Program-made: the position numbers and the translations under genes
Notes under the pieces: model-generated
Told to the model about the DNA's origin: nothing
Seen by the model: only the letters and a program-made list of their open reading frames with translations
The model's database searches: none
From: Niabella ginsenosidivorans
GTDB taxonomy: Bacteria > Bacteroidota > Bacteroidia > Chitinophagales > Chitinophagaceae
Length of the DNA stretch: 64,000 bases
Assembly: GCF_001654455.1 (NCBI RefSeq)
Contig: NZ_CP015772.1
Location: 3,410,001 to 3,474,000 of the forward strand
Direction of reading: 5' to 3'
In this document: in pieces, positions 36,481 through 44,816 of the stretch
How positions within the stretch are numbered: position 1 is the first letter of the stretch
Layout: the number at the start of each line of letters is the position of its first letter

Positions 36481-36765
36481 TTACCGGCCCAGCTCATTGC
36501 GCAATCGTTTTATCTCATGCTGCAACGCATGTATCCTGTTCAGCAGGTGCGTTATGGCTTCCAGCCCTTCCATATTAATATCCATATCATAATGCATGTG
36601 CATGTATTTCTCCAAATCGGCCAGTTGCTCAAAGCTGATAAAGTAAGCGTCCTGTTCCTGTTTTAATTCAATAAGCCCGTATTCATCCAGGGAACGGATA
36701 AAAGAGGCTTCAATACTGTAATAGGAGCAACATTCTTCTATTGATATCTGATTTGCAGTTTCCAT
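36481..36765 (-). CDS. cbpM: CbpM-like chaperone modulator
   Basis: This encodes 94 residues with a MerR-like helical layout: SIEECCSYYSIEASFIRSLDEYGLIEL (about 7-33), the YISFEQLADLEKYMHMHYDM block, and a C-terminal coiled coil (IHALQHEIKRLRNELG). CbpM binds the J domain of CbpA and blocks its co-chaperone activity. It starts 6 nt after the cbpA stop, the usual cbpA-cbpM order. It is cytoplasmic. Assignment rests on length, fold pattern and the strong neighbour. Confidence 0.85.
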   Translation of the reverse strand: METANQISIEECCSYYSIEASFIRSLDEYGLIELKQEQDAYFISFEQLADLEKYMHMHYDMDINMEGLEAITHLLNRIHALQHEIKRLRNELGR

Positions 36766-36771
36766 AATTCA

Positions 36772-37695
36772 TTATTTCTTTTCAGCCTCCCTGGCCAGCT
36801 CTTTAAACAATTCTTTTTCCTTTTCTGTAAGGTTCCGGGGCAGCCGGATCTGGTAGGTTACATACAGATCACCAAATACGTCATCTTTTTTATATACAGG
36901 AAAGCCTTTCCCCTTCAGCCGTACCTTTGTGCCGTTCTGCGTTTCAGGGGCGATCGTCAGTTTTACTTTGCCGCTCATTGTATCAATCGTTTCATTTCCG
37001 CCCAGAACGGCTTTATACAGGTCTAAAGGCACATCCAGGTACAGGTCATTGTCCTTACGTACAAAGGGAGTATCATTATGGATATCGAACGTAATATAAA
37101 GATCTCCGTTAGGGCCACCGTTCACTCCTGGTGCGCCGTATCCGGCAATCTTTATTTCCTGCCTGTTCTCAATTCCGGCAGGAACGGTTATGCGGATGTT
37201 CTTACCATTGACCGTAAAGGTTTGCTGATGCGTTTTATAGGCTTCAGATAAATTGATCTGTAAAGCAGCCCGGTAATCCTGGCCCTTGAATTTTGTCTGG
37301 CGCCGCCTTCCGCCATCGCCTCCGCTGCCAAACATAGAGGCAAAGAAGTCAGAAAAATCGCCTCCATCGTCAGTGTTAAATGCATAGTGCTCTCTGCCGC
37401 TAAAAGGATTGCCGCCGCCGGAATATCCGGAAGCCTGCTGCTGCCTCTTTGCTTCCTCAAACTGGTCTGCATGCTTCCAGTCTGCCCCATACTGGTCGTA
37501 TTTCTTCCGTTTTTCCGGATCGCTCAGTACTTCATGCGCTTCATTGATCTGCTGAAACAGCTTGACAGCTTCTTTATCATTGGGGTTCAGATCCGGATGA
37601 TGTTTCCGGGCCAGTTTCCTGTATGCTTTTTTTATATCCTCTGCTGTTGCATCCTTATTAACACCAAGAATCTTATAATAATCTATGTAATCCAT
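36772..37695 (-). CDS. cbpA: CbpA-type DnaJ co-chaperone
   Basis: This encodes 307 residues. An N-terminal J domain (1-70) has [20 protein letters not shown] and the HPD tripeptide in [10 protein letters not shown]; a Gly/Phe-rich linker follows (about 90-130, [21 protein letters not shown]); then comes the DnaJ C-terminal substrate-binding domain pair (about 140-300, [40 protein letters not shown]). The zinc finger of canonical DnaJ is absent, which is the CbpA (class II Hsp40) layout. It stimulates DnaK and in E. coli also binds curved DNA. It is co-transcribed with cbpM. Confidence 0.95.
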   Translation of the reverse strand: MDYIDYYKILGVNKDATAEDIKKAYRKLARKHHPDLNPNDKEAVKLFQQINEAHEVLSDPEKRKKYDQYGADWKHADQFEEAKRQQQASGYSGGGNPFSGREHYAFNTDDGGDFSDFFASMFGSGGDGGRRRQTKFKGQDYRAALQINLSEAYKTHQQTFTVNGKNIRITVPAGIENRQEIKIAGYGAPGVNGGPNGDLYITFDIHNDTPFVRKDNDLYLDVPLDLYKAVLGGNETIDTMSGKVKLTIAPETQNGTKVRLKGKGFPVYKKDDVFGDLYVTYQIRLPRNLTEKEKELFKELAREAEKK

Positions 37696-37767
37696 CTGTT
37701 CAAAAAATATGTGTCAAGTTAATACTTAAATCAATAATTTCCAACAGAGTTCCTGATTCCGGGTTAT

Positions 37768-37959
37768 TTACTTAACAAGAAAAAGCAGTATAAGCGCAAT
37801 GCTTACAAATGAAATCACCCATAAACTGATCAGGGATGTTTTAAGAATAATTGCATATTTTTCTTTATACAAACGATCTTTCATGAAGAGATACATAACG
37901 ACCGAATAAACACCGTTTGCAACAATCCAAACTACAGGAAACAGAATATAAGGATTCAT
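37768..37959 (-). CDS. Small two-helix membrane protein
   Basis: This encodes 63 residues with two clear hydrophobic helices (about 3-24 and 39-61), separated by a charged loop FMKDRLYKEKYAI. I recognise no family. The frame has a normal ATG, lies alone on the minus strand just upstream of cbpA (about 70 nt before its start), and has a composition like its neighbours. It could be a small membrane stress peptide, which is speculation. It is moderately likely to be a real gene. Confidence 0.55.
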   Translation of the reverse strand: MNPYILFPVVWIVANGVYSVVMYLFMKDRLYKEKYAIILKTSLISLWVISFVSIALILLFLVK

Positions 37960-38152
37960 TTGATGTGGTTTAGTGCCGATAAAAATAATTGAAAAAGCAT
38001 GCAGGGCAATACTGTTCCTGTTAAATTCTTATTTTTTTAATATTTGAAAAAAATACAAATATCTACCGTTCTCTAAACCAGCCTGTAGCAATTGCTAATA
38101 AATGTTGGCCGTTCTGCTCAATGTAATTATTTTTACTCAAAAGTTGAAATAA

Positions 38153-38830
38153 ATGGAGGTAGCAATTGAACCATCATGGAAGAAAGAGCTGGAGGCCGAA
38201 TTCAAAAAACCTTATTTTGAATCGCTTGTACATCACCTGAAGACAGAAAAACAGGCCGGAAAAATTATTTATCCTGCCGGAAAAAATATTTTCAACGCCT
38301 TTAATACCACTCCATTTAATAAAGTAAAAGTATTGTTACTGGGGCAGGACCCCTATCATGGACCCGGGCAGGCCCATGGTCTTTGCTTTTCTGTTCAGAA
38401 GGGCGTACCGCCACCGCCGTCTTTGGTTAATATTTATAAAGAATTGCATGACGACCTGGGAGTGCCCGTTCCCCGTACCGGCGACCTGACCAAATGGGCA
38501 CAGCAGGGGGTTTTTATGCTCAATGCTTCATTGACCGTACGCGCCGGTGAGCCCATGAGCCATGCAAAAATCGGCTGGGCGATCTTTACCGATGCGGTCA
38601 TAAAAAAAGTGTCGGAAGACAAGGAACATGTTGTATTTATTCTATGGGGAAAATTCGCCCAGGAAAAAGCGGCGCTGATCGATGCTTCCAAACATTGCAT
38701 TATCAAATCCGCGCACCCTTCTCCGTTATCCGCCAATAATGGCTTCTTTAAAAGCAAACCCTTTTCAAGAACCAATGAATACCTGGTGGCGCATGGTATT
38801 GACCCGATTGACTGGAGGATTGAGGATTGA
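38153..38830 (+). CDS. ung: Uracil-DNA glycosylase (family 1)
   Basis: This encodes 225 residues. UDG removes uracil from DNA, starting base excision repair. Family-1 motifs are all present: the water-activating loop [16 protein letters not shown] with Asp66, the Phe of GLCFSVQKG that stacks on uracil, [14 protein letters not shown], and the minor-groove/catalytic His loop SAHPSPLSA (about 186-194). Length and ends are typical. It is monocistronic; a degenerate intergenic repeat starts directly at its stop codon. The ATG at 38153 is the conserved start ([13 protein letters not shown]). Confidence 0.97.
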   Translation: MEVAIEPSWKKELEAEFKKPYFESLVHHLKTEKQAGKIIYPAGKNIFNAFNTTPFNKVKVLLLGQDPYHGPGQAHGLCFSVQKGVPPPPSLVNIYKELHDDLGVPVPRTGDLTKWAQQGVFMLNASLTVRAGEPMSHAKIGWAIFTDAVIKKVSEDKEHVVFILWGKFAQEKAALIDASKHCIIKSAHPSPLSANNGFFKSKPFSRTNEYLVAHGIDPIDWRIED

Positions 38831-39001
38831 GATCAACTGATAATCTTCAGTTATCAGTTATTAGTTATCAGCATGTAGTTATCAGAACAGGGGGCAAAAC
38901 TCCTGCCTGATATTCCCCACTTACCAGGATCAACCATGAACTATTGACCATGAACCATCAACCTACTTGCTACTTGCCATTTGCTAACTACCAGCTAACC
39001 T
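38828..39001. repeat. Degenerate intergenic word repeat, copy 4
   Basis: The region contains CAGTTATCAGTTATTAG and TTATCAGCATGTAGTTATCAG, then ACCATGAACTATTGACCATG, AACCATCAACC and CTACTTGCTACTTGCCATTTG. It is the clearest copy of the family; related copies are at 1165, 9730, 16492 and 60636. Confidence 0.65.
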
Positions 39002-39016
39002 GAAACCCTTCTTCTC

Positions 39017-39047
39017 TTTGCCCCTTTCCTTTCATGAAGTATATTTG
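39017..39047 (+). promoter_or_regulatory. pyrD promoter
   Basis: TTTG (39017-39020), 19 nt, then TATATTTG (39040-39047) is an exact match to the Bacteroidota promoter (TTTG / TAnnTTTG). The ATG at 39054 follows only 6 nt later, so the mRNA is probably leaderless. Confidence 0.7.
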
Positions 39048-39053
39048 CGTTAT

Positions 39054-40094
39054 ATGTACCAGCTGTTACGCAAATTTTATTTCAATTTTGATCCTGAACG
39101 TGCTCATTATATGGCTATGCGTAACCTGCAGTTGTTTACAAAAACCAGAGCCGGTAAAAACCTGGTCCGTTCATTTACAGAACCACCTTTAAAAGAAACC
39201 CATTTTTTGAATCTGAAATTTAAAAACCCGGTTGGCCTTGGTGCAGGTTTTGATAAAAACGCCGTTTTTTTAAACGAGCTGGAAGCGCTGGGCTTCGGAT
39301 TCGTGGAAATAGGCACGGTTACTCCCCTGGCACAGGAAGGTAACGGAAAGCCACGCCTCTTCCGGCTTCCGGCAGATAAGGCCCTGATCAACCGGATGGG
39401 GTTTAATAATGACGGAGCCGAACAGATAGCGCGGCGCCTGGAAGCCTGGAGGGAGCAAACAGCCGGCAGTAAAAATCCCTATCCGCTCATCATTGGAGGG
39501 AATATTGGCAAAAACAAGAACACACCAAATGAAAATGCCTGGCAGGATTATGCGATCTGCTTTAATAAGCTACATCATTTTGTAGACTATTTTGTAGTAA
39601 ATGTCAGCAGCCCTAATACACCGGGGCTCCGGGAACTGCAGGATAAGGAGGCACTCAGAAAAATATTGCTGAACCTGGAAATGATCAATAACGGAAAGGC
39701 TTTTGCCAAACCCATCCTTTTAAAAATAGCGCCGGATCTTACCCAATCACAGGTTGATGATGTTATTGCACTGGCGCTTGAAATAAAACTGGATGGACTG
39801 GTGGTTTCAAATACCACAATTGACCGCAGCCACCTGCAGACACCGGTTACAACATTAACCGAGATTGGTGCAGGCGGGCTGAGCGGTAAACCGTTGCAAT
39901 CCAGGAGCACTGCGCTGATCCGGTACATTACGGAACAAACCAACCACCAGATCCCCATTATAGGATCAGGTGGAATTTTTACAGGACTTGATGCCCGGGA
40001 AAAACTGGATGCGGGTGCATCACTGGTTCAGATATGGACCGGTTTCATTTATGAAGGCCCAACAATTGTAAAGAACATCTGCAAAGACTTATAA
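39054..40094 (+). CDS. pyrD: Dihydroorotate dehydrogenase (class 2, quinone)
   Basis: This encodes 346 residues from the ATG at 39054. PyrD oxidises dihydroorotate to orotate in pyrimidine synthesis, passing electrons to quinone. Class 2 features: an N-terminal helical extension for membrane association (MYQLLRKFYFNFDPERAHYM), NPVGLGAGFDKNA for FMN, the VNVSSPNTPGLRELQ active-site block with the catalytic Ser, and the phosphate loop IPIIGSGGIFTGLDAREKLD. The longer frame from a TTG at 39018 is rejected because it would overlap the perfect promoter and adds 12 residues before the usual N-terminus. Confidence 0.96.
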   Translation: MYQLLRKFYFNFDPERAHYMAMRNLQLFTKTRAGKNLVRSFTEPPLKETHFLNLKFKNPVGLGAGFDKNAVFLNELEALGFGFVEIGTVTPLAQEGNGKPRLFRLPADKALINRMGFNNDGAEQIARRLEAWREQTAGSKNPYPLIIGGNIGKNKNTPNENAWQDYAICFNKLHHFVDYFVVNVSSPNTPGLRELQDKEALRKILLNLEMINNGKAFAKPILLKIAPDLTQSQVDDVIALALEIKLDGLVVSNTTIDRSHLQTPVTTLTEIGAGGLSGKPLQSRSTALIRYITEQTNHQIPIIGSGGIFTGLDAREKLDAGASLVQIWTGFIYEGPTIVKNICKDL

Positions 40095-40107
40095 ACCAAA
40101 AAACCTT

Positions 40108-40920
40108 ATGCATCTTTTATTTATTTCCACCTCCGAAATCTTTTCTATGGAGTCGCTGATCAGTTTCCTGATCCTCGCCATCCTTGAAATTGTTCTCGGT
40201 ATTGACAACGTTATATTTGTCAGCATTATCTTAAATCGCCTTCCGAAAGACCTCCAGAAAAAAGCGCGCCGTACCTGGATGTTTACCGGCATTATTACCC
40301 GCTGCCTGTTGCTGGCTGCGCTGAGCTGGCTGCTGAGCCAGAAAGGCAAATACATCATTCCCGAATCCTGGTTCGGCAAGGGGTTTGATCTTGCCAGTAT
40401 TGTAATGCTGGCAGGCGGCCTGTTCCTTATTTATAAATCCGTAAAGGAAATTCACCATAAGCTGGAGGGGGAAGATCCGGCAGCAACAACAAAAAATCAG
40501 CCGCAACTCAGCTTTGGGCAGGCCATTGGTCAGATCCTTATCATTGACGCCGTATTTTCATTCGACAGTGTCATCACCGCAGGAGGTACTGCAAAGCATC
40601 TTGAAATCATGATTGCGGCCGTAATTGTAGCCATGTTTGTCATGTTCCTGTTCAGTGCCAGAATATCCAGCTTTATTATGCAGCACCCCACTGTAAAAAT
40701 GCTGGCGCTGTCTTTTCTGGTCATGATCGGGGTAAGCCTTATTGTTGAAGGCTGGAATGCAGATATGGCCCATGAGCTGCACTTAAAGAATTACATCTAT
40801 TTTGCAATGGCCTTTTCTTTTATTGTAGAGCTCCTGAACCTGTTCATGCGCAGAAAACAGCAAAAGAATGCAGTGCATTTAAAAGGCCCTGTTTTGCCGG
40901 GCCAGGAGGAAAAAAAATAA
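40108..40920 (+). CDS. TerC-family integral membrane protein
   Basis: This encodes 270 residues with about seven to eight membrane helices. The TerC signature is visible: LAILEIVLGIDNVIFVSIIL (acidic residues in a helix) and IGQILIIDAVFSFDSVITAG, the repeat-related second half. Family members are implicated in manganese export or metal loading of exported enzymes and in tellurite resistance; the ion here cannot be told. It starts 13 nt after pyrD, so the two probably share a transcript. An alternative start is the Met at 40147, but it would trim the first helix. Its 3' end overlaps the converging broken SnoaL-like gene. Confidence 0.88.
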   Translation: MHLLFISTSEIFSMESLISFLILAILEIVLGIDNVIFVSIILNRLPKDLQKKARRTWMFTGIITRCLLLAALSWLLSQKGKYIIPESWFGKGFDLASIVMLAGGLFLIYKSVKEIHHKLEGEDPAATTKNQPQLSFGQAIGQILIIDAVFSFDSVITAGGTAKHLEIMIAAVIVAMFVMFLFSARISSFIMQHPTVKMLALSFLVMIGVSLIVEGWNADMAHELHLKNYIYFAMAFSFIVELLNLFMRRKQQKNAVHLKGPVLPGQEEKK

Positions 40921-41381
40921 GCTCCTATACTTGCTTCCGCGTTTAGCTTTTGTTTTATCTTGTAAAAAGCCGGGTGGCTGAATCCTGCTGTTTTGAAATG
41001 AAGCCAGCTTCCAGTCGCCATTCTGCCGGCGAACAAACACATTGGTATTAATGGAGCGGCGGCGTTTCGACAGTTTTTTTTGCCAGCGGAACTTTATTCC
41101 TCCGGTTACAATAGTTACAGCCGTATCGGGGTTCAGCACCTGATCTGCCGGCTTTCCCACAGCAGCTCTGCACCGCGGAATAACCGGAGGCCTGCAAGCT
41201 GCTGATGCGCTCTGAGATTCTCTTCTATCCCTTTGAGATGCCGGCCATTGAAAGTAATATAATCACAATCTTCTGTAAAAAGTTCCCGGAACAATTCAGG
41301 AGTAGGCTCCCTGAAAATTGCGCTCATTTTCTCCAGTTTTTCATTAATGATTGCTTCGTCTCCCATAACCTGTTTTTGCAC
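40879..41381 (-). pseudogene. Frameshifted SgcJ/EcaC-type SnoaL-like protein
   Basis: Two overlapping minus frames together make one SnoaL-like protein of about 150 residues. The first (41381 to 41133) has KMSAIFREPTPELFRELFTE, DCDYITFNGRHLKGIEE and FRGAELLWESRQIR, then a TGA. The second continues as VLNPDTAVTIVTGGIKF, RSINTNVFVRRQNGDWKLAS and FQNSRIQ, the normal end of the SgcJ/EcaC group. Restoring one G in the GG tract at 41139-41140 would turn AGG-TGC-TGA into AGG-GTG-CTG and rejoin the frames. So this is either a fresh pseudogene or a sequencing error. The tail runs 42 nt into the TerC gene. Confidence 0.7.
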
Positions 41382-41558
41382 AAACCTAATTTACTCAATT
41401 GCTGCGGGTAAACCTTTTTAGGCTGCAAGGCGGTTATTACCGGCGGGTAGACTAAAAAGAACGGCAAAATTCCACTGGCCTGCCTGTTGGTTAAGCAGCA
41501 TAAAAGTTATCGCGGAATGAAAAATCTTTTTTATATTGCGCGCCCTTTTATTCCAATT

Positions 41559-41635
41559 CGGGATGTAGCGCAGCCCGGTAGCGCGCTTCGTTCGGGACGA
41601 AGAGGCCGCTGGTTCGAATCCAGTCATCCCGACCA
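41559..41635 (+). tRNA. tRNA-Pro (anticodon CGG)
   Basis: A full cloverleaf: acceptor CGGGATG/CATCCCG, D stem GCGC/GCGC with a GG loop, anticodon stem CTTCG/CGAAG with loop TTCGGGA (anticodon CGG, reading CCG), T arm GCTGG-TTCGAAT-CCAGT, discriminator A and an encoded CCA. The identity follows from the anticodon. Confidence 0.97.
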
Positions 41636-41640
41636 ACATC

Positions 41641-41674
41641 AAATGGCGTCATGTGCCTTTACATAGCGCCATTT
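41641..41674 (+). terminator. Hairpin after tRNA-Pro
   Basis: AAATGGCG pairs with CGCCATTT and, inside, ATGT pairs with ACAT. It starts 5 nt after the CCA; it lacks a strong T-run, so it may be a terminator or processing site. Confidence 0.55.
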
Positions 41675-41902
41675 GATTTATCAATGCTTAGTTTTTGTAA
41701 GATAACGCCCGGTAAACAAGGTTTTCCATCATTAACATTCATTTTATAGCGTAACCGGGCACTGCCGGGGCTTTTATTCCGGGCAAAAAATTAACCAGGA
41801 TCTGGACCTAACCGTATATGAAGCAATGTCTTGTACCTCATCATTTTTTTTTTACTTCCAGGGTTTTGATGGGGCAGATGCTCTAACCGAAGGAGCTTTC
41901 TC

Positions 41903-41969
41903 AACAGAGATTCTGTTACAACTTCCACTGATCAGGATACAGCTATTTTGGTATTCCTTCTGAACTTTG
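41903..41969 (+). promoter_or_regulatory. Operator plus promoter upstream of the epimerase gene (copy A)
   Basis: The inverted repeat AACAGA-GAT-TCTGTT (41903-41917) is followed by ACAACTTCCACTGATCAGG and, 44 nt after the repeat, GAACTTTG (41962-41969), a near -7 box. The same arrangement lies at 43974-44041 upstream of the DJ-1 gene. Confidence 0.55.
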
Positions 41970-42052
41970 CCCTACTAAAAAACAGCGGCATTTTTTGATC
42001 CTGAAAAATTCATGTATGCCAAAAACTTTATCAACAATTAAACAGTAAACAT

Positions 42053-42991
42053 ATGCAAACGATACTAGGAGCCAATGGGCAGATTGGTGAAGAGTTGGCA
42101 AAAGCGTTAAAACGTAATTTCACTTCCGCCATCAGGATTGTAAGCAGAAGGGCAAAAAAGGTAAATGATACCGACACGGTCTTTCCTGCGGATCTGTCTG
42201 TTCGTGAAAAAGCTATTGAAGCGGTGAAAGACAGCGAGATCGCTTATTTCACTTTAGGGCTTCCGATCAGTTCGGATCTGTGGGAAAAACAGTTCCCGCT
42301 CATTACGAGAAATGTGATGGATGCCTGTAAAATCAATGGAACAAAACTGGTGTTTTTTGACAATACCTATATGTATCCCCAGGATGGCCGGGTGCTTACA
42401 GAAAATACCTTTTTCGCTCCTGTAGGAAGGAAAGGCAAGGTAAGAAAAGAGATGGCAGAAATGATTTTAAAGGAAATGCAGTCGGGCGAACTGGAAGCGG
42501 TGATTTGCCGGGCTCCTGAATTTTACGGTCCCGGCAAAACGCAAAGTATTACCAATACCTTGATTTTTAACAACATCAAAGAAGGCAAAAAACTGAAAGT
42601 TCCATTAAGCGCCGATAAAAAGAGAAGCCTGATCTGGACGCCCGATGCAAGCCGGGCCACCGCATTAATCGGGAACACACCCGATGCTTTTGGTCAAACC
42701 TGGCATCTTCCTGTTGATGAAACGCATCCCACCTACAGCCAATTTATTGCATTGGCTTCAGAAATTTACGGCCAGAAATTGAAATACGCCGTTGTGCCAA
42801 AATTTGTTTTTAAGATCGGTGCAAAATTCAATCACCGCATAAAAGAGCTGCAGGAATTACTTCCGAGATATGAGCATGACAATGTATTTGACGATTCAAA
42901 ATTTAAAAGGCGTTTTCCTGATTTCGAGGTAACAACTTACAGGACAGGGATCGAACAGATCAAGAATGGGCAGCTTTCCATACAAAATTAA
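42053..42991 (+). CDS. NAD(P)-dependent epimerase/dehydratase-like (atypical SDR)
   Basis: This encodes 312 residues. The N-terminal Rossmann motif ILGANGQIG (GxxGxxG at 6-12) binds NAD(P). Later motifs VFFDNTYMYPQDGRVL and VICRAPEFYGPGKTQSITN follow the extended-SDR pattern, with Tyr of NTYMY near the catalytic position, but the YxxxK dyad is not clearly kept, so a reductase or NmrA-like sensor role is also possible. The gene heads the 42053-45797 cluster. It ends 16 nt before the chosen ATG of the AraC gene, so the two are co-transcribed. Confidence 0.85.
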   Translation: MQTILGANGQIGEELAKALKRNFTSAIRIVSRRAKKVNDTDTVFPADLSVREKAIEAVKDSEIAYFTLGLPISSDLWEKQFPLITRNVMDACKINGTKLVFFDNTYMYPQDGRVLTENTFFAPVGRKGKVRKEMAEMILKEMQSGELEAVICRAPEFYGPGKTQSITNTLIFNNIKEGKKLKVPLSADKKRSLIWTPDASRATALIGNTPDAFGQTWHLPVDETHPTYSQFIALASEIYGQKLKYAVVPKFVFKIGAKFNHRIKELQELLPRYEHDNVFDDSKFKRRFPDFEVTTYRTGIEQIKNGQLSIQN

Positions 42992-43007
42992 AAATAGTAA
43001 TTTAGTG

Positions 43008-43943
43008 ATGGATAAATATGAAAATAAAAATATGAAAGCCCCGGAAAAAGTTTCATCCATAAGTGCATTGCATCAGTTTTTGGGATTGAAAAAACCATCC
43101 AATCCGCTGATCAGCGTATTTAACTTTGATAATGTAAAACTGGAGCCGGAAACTATTCTCAGTGCAATAACAACGGATTTTTATGTAGTTGCCTTAAAGA
43201 AAGATTGTGCAGGCGGTAAATGTAAATACGGTCAGCAGTATTATGATTTTGACGAAGGGGTTATGTACTTTATTGCTCCGCATCAGGTATTACAGTTTGA
43301 AGATGTTCTCCTGAACGGCGTGAAGGGGTTCGTACTGGTTATGCACCCTGATTTTTTTCAGGGCTACCCTTTGGCATCGCAAATCAAAACCTATGGCTAT
43401 TTTTCATATGCAAGCAATGAAGCGCTTCATCTTTCAGAAAAGGAAGAAAAATCCATAATGGATATTATAGAAAATATCAGCCGGGAAACCGATGCCAATA
43501 TGGATGCATTTACACAGGATCTGCTGGTGTCCAATATTGACCTGTTGTTGAAATATTGCGACCGCTTTTATAACCGGCAGTTTCTTACCAGAAAAAAAGC
43601 CAGCAGCGATTTACTTACAAAGCTGGAAGCCCTGCTGGATAATTATTTTAAAAATGATCAATTGGTTGTATATGGCATTCCTACCGTCCATTTTGTGGCC
43701 AATGCATTGCATTTAAGCCCCAATTACCTCAGTGATATGTTACGGGTACAAACCGGCCAGACCACTCAACAGCACATTCAAAACCGGTTAATTGAGAAAG
43801 GAAAAGAACTTTTATCCACCACAGGAATGTCTGTATCTGAGATTGCTTATCACCTTGGCTTTGAGCATCCGCAATCTTTTCATCGTTTGTTCAAAAACCG
43901 TACCTCGGTTTCGCCGTTAGAATTCCGGGCTTCATTTAACTGA
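43008..43943 (+). CDS. AraC-family transcriptional regulator
   Basis: This encodes 311 residues from the ATG at 43008 (frame open from 42966; a further Met lies at 43032). The N-terminal sensor domain begins near ISALHQFLGLKKPSNPLISV, and KKDCAGGKCKYGQQYYDF is characteristic of a Bacteroidota AraC subgroup. The C-terminal HTH pair (about 215-309) has IPTVHFVANALHLSPNYLSD and GMSVSEIAYHLGFEHPQSF. It sits between two transcription units that share an inverted repeat in their promoters, so it is the likely activator of both. Two Cys in the sensor part (DCAGGKC) could sense redox or electrophiles, which is speculation. Confidence 0.92.
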   Translation: MDKYENKNMKAPEKVSSISALHQFLGLKKPSNPLISVFNFDNVKLEPETILSAITTDFYVVALKKDCAGGKCKYGQQYYDFDEGVMYFIAPHQVLQFEDVLLNGVKGFVLVMHPDFFQGYPLASQIKTYGYFSYASNEALHLSEKEEKSIMDIIENISRETDANMDAFTQDLLVSNIDLLLKYCDRFYNRQFLTRKKASSDLLTKLEALLDNYFKNDQLVVYGIPTVHFVANALHLSPNYLSDMLRVQTGQTTQQHIQNRLIEKGKELLSTTGMSVSEIAYHLGFEHPQSFHRLFKNRTSVSPLEFRASFN

Positions 43944-43973
43944 AAAATTCATCCGAAGAAAAATGAAATCTTA

Positions 43974-44041
43974 AACAGAGATTTTGTTACAAACTTCATT
44001 GATCGGGCTACCGGAGCCTGCTATTTTTGACACGAATTTTG
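43974..44041 (+). promoter_or_regulatory. Operator plus promoter upstream of the DJ-1 gene (copy B)
   Basis: AACAGA-GAT-TTTGTT (43974-43988, one mismatch in the right arm), then ACAAACTTCATTGATCGGG and GAATTTTG (44034-44041) 45 nt after the repeat. Spacing and sequence match copy A at 41903. Confidence 0.55.
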
Positions 44042-44069
44042 CTACTGATCAATAACAAATTCATCAACA

Positions 44070-44765
44070 ATGAAAGAGCTCCTGCTAATAGTAACCAACG
44101 TAGCTATGTATGCAAGCGGCAGGCTGAAAACCGGTTTGTGGCTGAGCGAACTGACCCATATATATCACAGTGCAAAAGAAAAAGGCTGGGGCATTACCAT
44201 TGCAAGCCCTAAAGGTGGAAAAGTACCCATTGACCCGGAAAGCCTGAAACCTTTGGTTTTGGATAAAATTTCAAGGGATTATTACGAAAATCCGGCTTTT
44301 ATGGATGAGCTGAACCATTCCGGAAGTCTGGAGGCCGTAAAGAACGATGCTTTTGATTGTGTGTATCTGGCAGGCGGGCACGCTACAATGTACGATTTTC
44401 CGGATGATGCCACGCTGCAAGCGATCATCAGCAATCAATACGGGAAAGGAAAAATGGTAGCAGCTATTTGCCATGGTGTAGGCGGATTGCTGAATGTGAA
44501 ACTCCCCGATGGTGAATATTTGATCAGGGGAAAATCAATGACCGGCTTTGACTGGTTTGAAGAAGCGATAGCAAGGCGAAAAAGAGAGGTTCCTTTTAAC
44601 CTGGAGGCAGCCATTAAGGAACGTGGAGCTGATCTGAAAAAAGCGTTTATACCTATGACTTCAAACGTAGTGGTGGACGGCAATCTGATCACAGGGCAAA
44701 ATCCTTTCAGCTCAAAAGAAATGGCAAAGGTGGTTATCAGGGAACTTGAAAAACAATATTATTAA
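44070..44765 (+). CDS. DJ-1/PfpI-family protein (class I amidotransferase-like, Hsp31-type)
   Basis: This encodes 231 residues. The nucleophile elbow is AAICHGVGGLL with Cys134-His135; an acidic partner is probably Glu27 in TGLWLSELTH. YLAGGHATMYDFPDD is the GGHG-like loop of the Hsp31/GATase1 subgroup. Members act as glyoxalase III, deglycase or chaperone, protecting against reactive aldehydes. It has its own promoter with the AraC-type repeat (43974) and is followed 52 nt later by the esterase. Together with the SDR and esterase this suggests carbonyl/electrophile detoxification. Confidence 0.9.
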   Translation: MKELLLIVTNVAMYASGRLKTGLWLSELTHIYHSAKEKGWGITIASPKGGKVPIDPESLKPLVLDKISRDYYENPAFMDELNHSGSLEAVKNDAFDCVYLAGGHATMYDFPDDATLQAIISNQYGKGKMVAAICHGVGGLLNVKLPDGEYLIRGKSMTGFDWFEEAIARRKREVPFNLEAAIKERGADLKKAFIPMTSNVVVDGNLITGQNPFSSKEMAKVVIRELEKQYY

Positions 44766-44816
44766 AATGACGCAGAGCAGGTCATTTATTCAACATTCAT
44801 CACAAAAAATTTTATT

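Noticed and set aside
41418-41642. 74-codon minus-strand frame over the tRNA-Pro
   Set aside because: It is antisense to the tRNA; its [19 protein letters not shown] string is the common false protein made from tRNA genes.
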